From positions 1-7,653 of the forward strand of contig JAKQNL010000069.1 of NCBI GenBank assembly GCA_029565815.1: a DNA stretch of 7,653 nt, in the 5' to 3' direction. Shown here piece after piece: positions 1 to 5,704 of the stretch. The position numbers and the translations under genes are program-made. Under the pieces are notes generated by a model. The model saw only the letters and a list, made by a program, of their open reading frames with translations, had not been told where the DNA came from and did no database searches. Position 1 is the stretch's first letter; the number at the start of each line of letters is the position of its first letter. This DNA comes from Spirochaetota bacterium. Its GTDB lineage: Bacteria > Spirochaetota > Spirochaetia > Treponematales > UBA12059.

Positions 1-1
1 C

Positions 2-640
2 GCACAGGCCACGCTGGCCAAGGCCCAGGCCGTGGCCGCAAGCGGCGTCGTGGAAGTCGCGGAGGCCGTGAGCGCGGCGTCCGGCGACTGGGCGGAGCCG
101 GCTGCGGAAGCTGTAACGGCAGTTTCAAGCGCGGTGGCCGAAGCCGTGACCGCGGCATCCGGCGAGTGGACGGACGCTGCAGCCGGGGCGGTACAGACGG
201 TTACCGTCGGCGTTGCGGACGCGGGCACCAAGGCCTTGGGCAAAGTGTGGGACCTTACCAAACCCATCTTCAATCCGAGTAGTCCCCTGGTTACCTGGTT
301 CCGCACCACCTTCATGGACGGGCTGTTCAGCCACCTGCCCTTTGAGCTATTCCAGCTCATGATAGTGGTCATGGAAATCGTTATTGGCCTGGCCCTCTTT
401 GGAGGTGCCTTCACCTGGTTTGCCGCGGTTGCAAGCATAGCGATGTGCGTTATCTTCACGCTGTCGGGCATGTTCGCCTGGGACCAGCTGTGGTTTGTGT
501 TTGCCGCAATCCTCATGATGGGCGGCCTGGGCCGTGCATTCGGCATGGATTACTGGATTGTTCCGTTCTTTAAGAAATGGTGGAACGGCACCAAGTTGGC
601 CCGCAGGTCCCACTTGTACGCAGACGACCCGAGCAAATAA
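2..640 (+). CDS. C-terminal part of a DoxX-like membrane protein, possibly an NADH dehydrogenase (FAD) fusion; 5' end outside window
   Basis: The reading frame is open from the window edge (first full codon at position 2) to TAA at 638-640, so the N-terminus is missing; the GTG at 32 lies inside the Ala-rich stretch and is not a likely start. The visible part has two sections. About 70 residues are rich in Ala, Val, Glu and Ser, with a tandem repeat of about 26 residues. After them comes a region with roughly four hydrophobic helices (LPFELFQLMIVV, IGLALFGGAFTWF, MCVIFTLSGMFAW, LWFVFAAILMMGG), ending in a polar tail with WWNGTKLARR. This helix pattern resembles DoxX-type domains. From memory, such a domain is fused to the C-terminus of type-II NADH dehydrogenase-like FAD proteins in some Firmicutes and spirochaetes, which oxidise NADH and reduce quinone. 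The oxidoreductase half lies upstream and cannot be seen, so that identity is inference; the membrane domain is firmer. A terminator follows 35 bases after the stop. Confidence 0.6.
   Translation, partial: AQATLAKAQAVAASGVVEVAEAVSAASGDWAEPAAEAVTAVSSAVAEAVTAASGEWTDAAAGAVQTVTVGVADAGTKALGKVWDLTKPIFNPSSPLVTWFRTTFMDGLFSHLPFELFQLMIVVMEIVIGLALFGGAFTWFAAVASIAMCVIFTLSGMFAWDQLWFVFAAILMMGGLGRAFGMDYWIVPFFKKWWNGTKLARRSHLYADDPSK
65..220 (+). repeat. tandem 26-residue Ala-rich coding repeat (two copies, 78-bp period)
   Basis: Two copies of a 78-bp unit begin near 65 and 143. Both start GCCGTGA and encode AEAVSAASGDW and AEAVTAASGEW; the rest of each unit is weaker but keeps the Ala/Val pattern. A shorter, less regular AQAVAASGVV lies just upstream. 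The composition suggests a flexible or helical linker ahead of the membrane domain. Confidence 0.6.
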
Positions 641-674
641 CGGAAGGAAACAAAGCGGCCTGTTCCCGTGAAGC

Positions 675-706
675 AAGCGGGGCCCAAACGCTTGGGTCCC
701 GCTTTT
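675..706 (+). terminator. intrinsic terminator of the upstream membrane-protein gene
   Basis: Bases 675-687 pair with 692-704 in a 13-bp GC-rich stem (one G-T wobble at 682/697) closed by the 4-base loop ACGC. The right arm runs into TTTT at 703-706. It sits 35 bases after the upstream stop codon. It also ends only 3 bases before an ATG at 710, which argues against starting the next gene at the GTG at 668, because that start would place the hairpin inside the coding sequence. Confidence 0.8.
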
Positions 707-724
707 CATATGCCGCATACCAGC

Positions 725-1687
725 ATGGACGATTTCTGGCTCGACCAAGAACAACTAAAACCCCGCCTGGCTCGCGTGCACGACATCATGCTCGATGTGG
801 TGCGCAGCAATGCGTTTCCGCTTGCCGATGCCGTAGAAAGCCTGGTACAGGCAAACGGCAAAATGCTCCGTCCGGCCTTCCTCCTTATCGCGTCGGATTT
901 TGGAAAGAAAAAACAGGGCATAGACGAGCTAGCCGCGGCCATAGAGCTTTTGCACGTGGCTACGCTCATACACGACGACGTGATAGACCAGGCCGACACG
1001 CGCCGCGGCATCACAACCTTACACGCGCGTTTTGGCGTAAAAGAAGCCGTCCTGGCAGGTGATTGGTTGTTAACACGATGCTTCCGCCTTGCATCGGAGC
1101 ATTCCAGCCCGGCCAATGCCCGGCTTATCGCCCAGCTTTTAGGCTCCATCTGTTCCGAGGAAATACACCAGGACATGGAAACCTACCTGTGGCCAGCCAG
1201 CGTGCGCAATTACCTGCGTAAGATTTCCGGAAAAACCGCCGCCCTGTTTGGCATGGCCTTGCGGGTTGGCGCTAGCGAGTCCAAAGCCATGTCTGCCGTG
1301 GTATCCACCCTTACCCGGGTTGGCTACAACGTGGGCATGGCCTTTCAGATAACCGATGACATTCTCGATTTTCGCGCAAGCGAAGGTGATATGCGTAAGC
1401 CTGTAGGCAAGGATCTGCGCGAGGGCCTGTGCACGCTTCCCCTCATACTGGCCCTTGCTTCCAATGCCGCTGCCTTGAAACCGCTCCTAGGCGACGGACC
1501 CATGGGGGAAGCAAACGTGGCTAACGTGCTTACCCTGGTTCGGGATTGCGGCGCTTTGGAACACGCTAAAACATTTGCATCCGCCTATACTAAACGAGCC
1601 ATTCTGGAACTGGACAGGCTACCCGATGTTCGGGCAAAGCACGAGCTACGACACTTGTGCGACAAGCTTCTAGGACGAAGCTGGTAG
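725..1687 (+). CDS. trans-type polyprenyl diphosphate synthase
   Basis: This enzyme condenses isopentenyl diphosphate units onto an allylic diphosphate in the cytoplasm, giving the chain for a quinone tail or lipid carrier. Counting from ATG 725 (320 residues, usual for the family), the signatures are GKMLRP at 45-50, the first Asp-rich motif DDVID at 84-88, KISGKTA near 166-172 and the second Asp-rich motif DDILD at 211-215, followed by GKD. Small residues (HVATLIHDD) before the first Asp motif fit medium- or long-chain synthases rather than farnesyl diphosphate synthases; the product length is not certain. Starts at 668 (GTG), 710 and 725 share the frame. I prefer 725 because MDDFW resembles the MxxFW start of related proteins and because a terminator occupies 675-706. 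No Shine-Dalgarno sequence precedes 710 or 725, and no clear promoter is seen. mntP follows 26 bases after the stop, probably in the same transcript. Confidence 0.9.
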   Translation: MDDFWLDQEQLKPRLARVHDIMLDVVRSNAFPLADAVESLVQANGKMLRPAFLLIASDFGKKKQGIDELAAAIELLHVATLIHDDVIDQADTRRGITTLHARFGVKEAVLAGDWLLTRCFRLASEHSSPANARLIAQLLGSICSEEIHQDMETYLWPASVRNYLRKISGKTAALFGMALRVGASESKAMSAVVSTLTRVGYNVGMAFQITDDILDFRASEGDMRKPVGKDLREGLCTLPLILALASNAAALKPLLGDGPMGEANVANVLTLVRDCGALEHAKTFASAYTKRAILELDRLPDVRAKHELRHLCDKLLGRSW

Positions 1688-1701
1688 CAAGAACGTACTA
1701 C

Positions 1702-1707
1702 AAAGGA
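1702..1707 (+). promoter_or_regulatory. Shine-Dalgarno sequence fixing the mntP start
   Basis: AAAGGA lies 6 bases before ATG 1714. It supports that start over the in-frame ATG at 1657, which lies inside the preceding gene and would add 19 residues not found in the family. Confidence 0.7.
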
Positions 1708-1713
1708 ACCACC

Positions 1714-2292
1714 ATGCTGTCATACATACTAGCCGGCTTTGCCCTGGCCATGGACGCGTTTGCCGTATCGGTATCCTCAGGCATCTGCATAGCCGGGCTT
1801 ACCTTCCGCTATGCCCTGCGTACTGCGTTCGCATTCGGGCTCTTTCAGTTCCTTATGCCGCTGGCCGGCTACGCGGTCGGTTCGTCGTTTGCATCGGTGA
1901 TACAAAGCTGGGACCACTGGCTTGCGTTTGCCCTGCTGTTTGCCGTAGGCGCGAAAATGCTGTACGAAGCACTGAACAAAAAAGCCGAAGAATCCTGCTC
2001 GGAAGAAGAGCTTAAAAAGAAAAACGTGTTAAAGCTGAGGGTGCTTTTAGTGCTAGCGTTTGCAACCAGCATCGACGCGCTGGCCGTGGGCGTAAGCTAC
2101 AGCTTGATAGATGCGCCAATCTGGCTGGCAGCGTCCATCATAGGCATCATAACTTTTGTACTATGCGTGTTAGGCTGCGAGTTTGGCAAACGCTTGGGTT
2201 CGCGCTTTGAGCGCATAGCGGAAATAGCCGGCGGCCTGGTGCTTATAGGCATCGCCATTAATATCTTGGTTTCCCACCTGGTGACCCGATAA
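1714..2292 (+). CDS. mntP: manganese efflux pump MntP
   Basis: MntP is a six-helix inner-membrane exporter that lowers toxic cytoplasmic Mn(II). The 192-residue product is close to the usual family length. It shows the two related halves of the family: FALAMDAFAVSVSSG at about 9-23, with the key Asp at 14, and FATSIDALAVGVS at about 116-128, with Asp 121. The C-terminal FGKRLGSRF and AEIAGGLVLIGIAINIL are also typical. A charged cytoplasmic loop (KKAEESCSEEELKKK, about 89-103) joins the halves. The start is set by AAAGGA 6 bases upstream. The gene follows the polyprenyl synthase by 26 bases with no terminator between, so the two are probably co-transcribed. There is no room in this gap for the Mn-sensing yybP-ykoY riboswitch that often precedes mntP, so Mn control, if any, would act elsewhere. 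The strong terminator at 2301-2336 ends the unit. Confidence 0.93.
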   Translation: MLSYILAGFALAMDAFAVSVSSGICIAGLTFRYALRTAFAFGLFQFLMPLAGYAVGSSFASVIQSWDHWLAFALLFAVGAKMLYEALNKKAEESCSEEELKKKNVLKLRVLLVLAFATSIDALAVGVSYSLIDAPIWLAASIIGIITFVLCVLGCEFGKRLGSRFERIAEIAGGLVLIGIAINILVSHLVTR

Positions 2293-2300
2293 AGCCAAAC

Positions 2301-2336
2301 AAGCTGCCCCCCGTTGTTCTCGGAAGGCAGCTTTTT
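2301..2336. terminator. bidirectional intrinsic terminator between mntP and fhs
   Basis: Bases 2301-2308 (AAGCTGCC) pair with 2326-2333 (GGCAGCTT). An inner CCG/CGG stem at 2311-2313 and 2321-2323 stacks above a small internal loop. On the + strand TTTTT follows at 2332-2336. On the minus strand the same hairpin begins 7 bases after the fhs stop and is followed by a moderately T-rich GTTTGGCTTT. It probably ends both convergent transcripts, more strongly for mntP. Confidence 0.85.
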
Positions 2337-2340
2337 CCAT

Positions 2341-4104
2341 TTACGACAGCCCGATGATCTTTCCCGTTTCCGTGTCGATATCCATGCCGTGGTAGCCAGG
2401 TTTACTGGACAGGCCGGGCATGGTGTTTATCTCGCCGGACAGGGGATACACAAAGCCGGCGCCGGCGGCCAAGCGCACGTCGTTCACCGGGAAGATAAAG
2501 CCCTTGGGCGCGCCTTTTAGCAAAGGATCGTGAGACAGCGAGTACTGGGTCTTAGCCATGCAGATGGGCAGGCGGTCGTAACCAAGCTGGCTGAACTTGT
2601 CTATGGCTTTCTCCGCTTCCGCCGAGTAGCTTACATGTTCGGCGCCGTACACTTCTCGTGCTATGCGGTCTATCTTCTCTTTTATAGACAAGTCCAAAGG
2701 ATAGAAGGGCTTTACATCCGACGTGATTTCCGCAGCCTTTACTACGGCCTGTGCCAGAGCTGCAGCCCCGTCGCCGCCGTCGGCCCAGTTGGTGCTTACC
2801 ACCGCATCCTGGGCGCCTGCCTTTATTGCCGCATCCCGTATCAGGTCCCACTCCGCCTGGGTGTCCGTAGGGAATGCGTTTATGGCAACCACGGCCGGAA
2901 CGCCAAACTTGCGCACTATGTTTAAGTGAGCTATAAGGTTTGGTAAACCTTTTTTTACCAGCTCCAGATTTTCTTCCTTGTACTCTTTGGCAAGGCCTTT
3001 GCCCGGGCTTACCTTTGGACCGCCGCCGTGCATTTTAAGGGCACGTACCGTAGCCACAACAACCACCGCGTCCGGAAACAGGCCGGAGGTGCGGCATTTT
3101 ATGTCCACGAATTTCTCAAAGCCCATGTCCGCGCCGAAGCCGCTCTCCGTCACCACATAGTCGCCTATCTTCACGGCTATCTGGTCGGCTATCACCGACG
3201 AGTTACCGTGCGCGATGTTAGCGAAGGGACCGGCGTGGACGAAGGCAAGCTGTTCCTCCAGGGTCTGGAGTATGTTCGGCTTGATGGCGTCCTTAAGGAG
3301 TATGGTCATGGCGCCGGCCACGCCCAGGTCCTCGGCGGTCACCGCCTTGCCGTTCTTGTCTATGGCTAACACGATGCGGCCTATGCGCTCGCGCAGGTCC
3401 TTTAGGTCCTTGGCCAAGGCCAGTATGGCCATAACCTCGCTGGCCACGGCAATGTCAAAGCCGCTTTGGCGCAGTGGGCCGTTATCCACTCCTCCTATGC
3501 CAAGCACGATGTCGCGCAATGGCCTGTCGTTCATGTCCACCACGCGACGCCACAAAACCTGGTACTTGTCTATGTTAAGTTTAGTTAATCCCTGTTTCTG
3601 GAAAAAATCATCCGACCAGCGGCTTTCGTGATACATGCGCGCATCCAGGGCCGTTGCACACAGGTTGTGGGCCGCAGCTACGGCATGGATGTCGCCGGTC
3701 AGGTGCAGGTTAAAGTCTTCCATGGGGACTATCTGGCTGTAGCCGCCGCCTGCCGCTCCACCCTTTATGCCGAAGGTAGGCCCCATAGACGGCTGGCGTA
3801 TGGCCGCTATAGCTTTTTTTCCTATGCGCCCAAGGCCCTGTACAAGGCCGACTGTGGTGGTGGTTTTTCCCTCGCCCAGCGGCGTCGGGCTTATGGCGGT
3901 AACATCTATGTATTTAGCCCGCTTGGGCATGTCCGCATTTTGCTTCAGGAACTCAAGCCGAACCTTTGCCTTGTAGCGGCCGAAGTGGTCGATACACTCG
4001 TCGCAAATGCCGTAATCCTGGGCCACTTGTACTATTGGTTTAATGACGGCAGCCTGGGCTATTTCTATATCACTAGGCACCGGTTTCTTGCGTTCGATAG
4101 ACAT
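2341..4104 (-). CDS. fhs: formate-tetrahydrofolate ligase
   Basis: The enzyme joins formate to tetrahydrofolate using ATP, giving 10-formyl-tetrahydrofolate for purine and fMet synthesis or, in acetogens, for the methyl branch of the Wood-Ljungdahl pathway. It is cytoplasmic. The 587-residue product has the opening VPSDIEIAQAA, the P-loop TPLGEGKT at 74-81, the first family signature GIKGGAAGGGY at 112-122, the second signature VATVRALKMHGG at 350-361, and TMPGL near the C-terminus. It is longer than the roughly 560-residue clostridial enzyme. The extra residues appear to lie near 152-182 and after the second signature (about 362-380). ATG 4104 is preceded by the near-perfect Shine-Dalgarno AAGGAGG (4115-4109) at 5 bases. 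The gene stands alone, divergent from murA. No other acetogenesis gene is in the window, so an acetogenic role cannot be judged here. Confidence 0.97.
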   Translation of the reverse strand: MSIERKKPVPSDIEIAQAAVIKPIVQVAQDYGICDECIDHFGRYKAKVRLEFLKQNADMPKRAKYIDVTAISPTPLGEGKTTTTVGLVQGLGRIGKKAIAAIRQPSMGPTFGIKGGAAGGGYSQIVPMEDFNLHLTGDIHAVAAAHNLCATALDARMYHESRWSDDFFQKQGLTKLNIDKYQVLWRRVVDMNDRPLRDIVLGIGGVDNGPLRQSGFDIAVASEVMAILALAKDLKDLRERIGRIVLAIDKNGKAVTAEDLGVAGAMTILLKDAIKPNILQTLEEQLAFVHAGPFANIAHGNSSVIADQIAVKIGDYVVTESGFGADMGFEKFVDIKCRTSGLFPDAVVVVATVRALKMHGGGPKVSPGKGLAKEYKEENLELVKKGLPNLIAHLNIVRKFGVPAVVAINAFPTDTQAEWDLIRDAAIKAGAQDAVVSTNWADGGDGAAALAQAVVKAAEITSDVKPFYPLDLSIKEKIDRIAREVYGAEHVSYSAEAEKAIDKFSQLGYDRLPICMAKTQYSLSHDPLLKGAPKGFIFPVNDVRLAAGAGFVYPLSGEINTMPGLSSKPGYHGMDIDTETGKIIGLS

Positions 4105-4153
4105 GGTTCCTCCTTGTTACAGCCAGGGCTAATGCCTGATGGTGAACCAGACA

Positions 4154-4182
4154 AAGGTATCGTTTCCTGTCGACCTGGTCAA
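4154..4182 (-). promoter_or_regulatory. candidate sigma-70-type promoter of fhs
   Basis: On the minus strand TTGACC (4182-4177, five of six to consensus) is followed after exactly 17 bases by TACCTT (4159-4154, three of six). Transcription would begin near 4147 and give a leader of about 43 bases carrying the strong Shine-Dalgarno sequence. The weak -10 box keeps confidence modest. The -35 box overlaps the left AAAGGGTG direct repeat by two bases. Confidence 0.4.
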
Positions 4183-4191
4183 AGGGTGTTT

Positions 4192-4212
4192 AGTGTTACG
4201 AAGCTTTGGGAT
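4192..4212 (+). repeat. left arm of the 21-bp perfect inverted repeat
   Basis: It begins AGTGTTACG and ends TTTGGGAT, with a HindIII-type AAGCTT in the middle. It is the exact reverse complement of 4318-4338. A chance match of this length in a 300-base gap is very unlikely. Confidence 0.95.
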
Positions 4213-4217
4213 GCATC

Positions 4218-4226
4218 TGATATAAT
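4218..4226 (+). promoter_or_regulatory. consensus extended -10 promoter element inside the inverted-repeat core, facing murA
   Basis: TGATATAAT is a perfect extended -10 (TGnTATAAT), which can work without a good -35 box; none is obvious upstream. Transcription would start near 4233 and reach murA through the right arm of the repeat, with a leader of about 165 bases. A second TATAAT, on the minus strand at 4234-4229, is the mirror image around a 2-base centre but lacks the TG extension. Confidence 0.45.
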
Positions 4227-4317
4227 CTATTATAAAATAATGATTTATGACTCCATTTCAGTGGTTTTTCCAGCATCTGTAAAAAAGGCTATTAGGGAAT
4301 GACATCCGCCCGCTTTT

Positions 4318-4338
4318 ATCCCAAAGCTTCGTAACACT
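4318..4338 (-). repeat. right arm of the 21-bp perfect inverted repeat
   Basis: Exact reverse complement of 4192-4212. It starts ATCCCAAAG on the + strand, ends 61 bases before the murA start codon and 26 bases before the proposed murA -35 box. Confidence 0.95.
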
Positions 4339-4364
4339 CATTAAAGGGTGAATGCCTTCTTTCC

Positions 4365-4393
4365 TTGACCATTCGCGCTTCCCGGGCTAGAGT
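4365..4393 (+). promoter_or_regulatory. candidate murA promoter giving a leaderless mRNA
   Basis: TTGACC (4365-4370, five of six) and TAGAGT (4388-4393, four of six) are exactly 17 bases apart. The -10 box ends 6 bases before the A of the murA ATG at 4400, so the expected transcription start is the start codon itself. This agrees with the absence of any Shine-Dalgarno sequence before murA. Confidence 0.55.
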
Positions 4394-4399
4394 GCGCCC

Positions 4400-5680
4400 A
4401 TGTACCAGTACTTGATAGAAGGCGGGCATCCTATACGGGGCACCGTCAAAGCCAGCGGCAACAAAAATGCCGCTCTTCCGTGCATAGCAGCCAGCTTGAT
4501 GGCAAACGCACCGGTTATCCTGCGCAACATTCCGGAAATAGAAGATGCGATAGTCATGCTGGATATATGTACCGCGCTTGGAGCCAAGGTGGAGCGCTTG
4601 GACCGCAACAGCTGGAGCATAGATCCAGCAAGCGTAAAAGACTCGGAAGTGCCAGCCGCCCTGTCCGGGAAGGTTCGAGCATCCATACTGTTTGCCGGGC
4701 CCCTGCTTGCTCGCTTCGGTTCGGTTACGCTGCCGCCGCCCGGTGGCGATGTTATAGGCCGCAGGCGGCTGGATACCCACCTCTTGGCTCTAGAGGAGCT
4801 GGGCGCGCGTATAGAGATGAACGGAGCCTTCCGCTTTACCGCAAACAAGCTGAAAGGCGCGGACTTATTCCTAGACGAGGCTTCGGTTACAGCCACCGAA
4901 AACGCCATCATGGCTGCTGCCATGGCCGAAGGCACTACCTTCATACGCAATGCGGCCAGCGAGCCCCATGTGCAGGATCTGTGCAAGCTGCTATGCGCGA
5001 TGGGTGCAAACATCCAGGGCATAGGGTCCAACATTTTGATCATACAAGGCGCAACATCTCTCCACGGTGCCGACTACTCCATAGGGCCTGATTTCATGGA
5101 GATAGGCTCCTTCATCGGTTTGGCCGCAGCCACTCGCGGAGAAATAACCATAGAAGGCGTAAACCACGACGACCTGCGCATGATGCGCATAGCCTTTGCC
5201 CGCCTGGGCATAAGCTGGAGCGCCGAAGGTTCATCCCTTACCGTGCATGCCGGACAATCCATGCGCGTTGTGCCCGACCTGGGTGGCCAAATACCCAAGA
5301 TAGACGACGCCCCCTGGCCGGGATTCCCGCCCGACCTTACATCCATCATGGTGGTGCTTGCAACGCAGGTGGAAGGAACCGTACTGGTTCACGAGAAAAT
5401 GTTCGAGTCGCGCATGTTCTTTGTGGACAAGCTGATAGGCATGGGAGCGCGTATTGTGCTGTGCGACCCGCACCGTGCCGTTATTACCGGCCCAAGCCGC
5501 CTGCGCGGATCGGAACTTGTGTCTCCGGACGTGCGCGCCGGCATGGCCATGGTCATAGCTGCCCTGTGTGCAGAAGGCACAAGCGTCATCCGTAACGTGT
5601 ACCAGGTGGAGCGCGGCTACGAGCGGCTCACAGACAGACTGCGGAGCCTGGGCGCAAAAATAGACCGGGTAGAAGGCTAA
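4400..5680 (+). CDS. murA: UDP-N-acetylglucosamine 1-carboxyvinyltransferase MurA, Asp-type active site
   Basis: MurA moves enolpyruvate from phosphoenolpyruvate to UDP-N-acetylglucosamine, the first committed step of peptidoglycan synthesis, in the cytoplasm. The 426 residues match the usual two-domain enolpyruvyl transferase. Visible landmarks are [12 protein letters not shown] and SGNKNAALP with Lys 22, KVRAS with Arg 93, the active-site loop [11 protein letters not shown] near 112-122, [10 protein letters not shown] at 165-174, [10 protein letters not shown] with Asp 312 as the likely general base, FESRMF with Arg 338, and ERGYERL with Arg 405. The loop residue that is Cys 115 in E. coli is Asp 117 here (GAT at 4748-4750). 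This natural change is known in Mycobacterium, Chlamydia and Borrelia and gives fosfomycin resistance. ATG 4400 matches the family N-terminus and no other start is plausible. There is no Shine-Dalgarno sequence. It is divergent from fhs, and the convergent membrane-protein gene ends 18 bases downstream. Confidence 0.96.
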   Translation: MYQYLIEGGHPIRGTVKASGNKNAALPCIAASLMANAPVILRNIPEIEDAIVMLDICTALGAKVERLDRNSWSIDPASVKDSEVPAALSGKVRASILFAGPLLARFGSVTLPPPGGDVIGRRRLDTHLLALEELGARIEMNGAFRFTANKLKGADLFLDEASVTATENAIMAAAMAEGTTFIRNAASEPHVQDLCKLLCAMGANIQGIGSNILIIQGATSLHGADYSIGPDFMEIGSFIGLAAATRGEITIEGVNHDDLRMMRIAFARLGISWSAEGSSLTVHAGQSMRVVPDLGGQIPKIDDAPWPGFPPDLTSIMVVLATQVEGTVLVHEKMFESRMFFVDKLIGMGARIVLCDPHRAVITGPSRLRGSELVSPDVRAGMAMVIAALCAEGTSVIRNVYQVERGYERLTDRLRSLGAKIDRVEG

Positions 5681-5690
5681 GAGCACCTGG

Positions 5691-5704
5691 CGCTAAGCTT
5701 AGCG
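5691..5704. other. 14-bp perfect palindrome at the murA / LptF-like convergent junction
   Basis: CGCTAAGCTTAGCG is fully self-complementary and overlaps the TAA stop of the minus-strand gene (5701-5699). It could fold as a 5-bp stem with a 4-base loop on either transcript, but no T-run follows on either strand. It is therefore at best a weak terminator or mRNA end structure. It is the only inverted structure seen in this short junction. Confidence 0.4.

Larger units (their letters stand above)
4181..4350. mobile_element. putative MITE or inverted-repeat control element in the fhs-murA gap
   Basis: The 295-base gap between fhs and murA holds a symmetrical structure. The 21-bp arms at 4192-4212 and 4318-4338 are perfect inverted copies. 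They enclose 105 bases that are about 34% GC by hand count, in sharp contrast to the GC-rich surroundings. Outside the arms, after 3 and 4 unmatched bases, the same 8-mer AAAGGGTG occurs in direct orientation at 4181-4188 and 4343-4350. That is the pattern of a small non-autonomous transposon with target-site duplication, and 8-bp duplications are made by several IS families. No transposase is encoded and I do not recognise the ends, so the IS family is unknown. Other readings are an invertible segment or a two-sided operator between the divergent genes. Candidate promoters of both genes lie just outside the arms. Confidence 0.45.

Noticed and set aside
577..1062. Plus-strand reading frame overlapping the first two genes in another frame
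   Set aside because: Arg-rich, low-complexity product without family features; the polyprenyl synthase frame explains this DNA.
1688..1713. Mn-sensing yybP-ykoY riboswitch before mntP
   Set aside because: The gap is only 26 bases, too short for that riboswitch.
4105..4147. Tetrahydrofolate riboswitch in the fhs leader
   Set aside because: The predicted leader is only about 43 bases and shows none of the conserved riboswitch segments I know.
4147..4178. Imperfect hairpin CCAGACA...TGTCGACCTGG over the fhs promoter spacer
   Set aside because: The stem is short and bulged, and I cannot tell it from chance in this composition.
3628..4302. Long + strand reading frame opposite fhs and running into the fhs-murA gap
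   Set aside because: It is antisense to a clear fhs gene over most of its length, has no family resemblance and no ribosome-binding site.
4240..4302. 20-codon reading frame inside the inverted-repeat core, 7 bases after the predicted start of a transcript from the extended -10
   Set aside because: Too short, no Shine-Dalgarno sequence and no recognisable motif; kept only as a remote possibility of a leader peptide.
4192..4338. Integron attC site
   Set aside because: The arms are perfect and lack the GTTRRRY/RYYYAAC core boxes and the imperfect pairing of attC sites.
4387..5043. Long minus-strand reading frame opposite murA
   Set aside because: It is a shadow of GC-rich coding sequence; murA is certain on the other strand.
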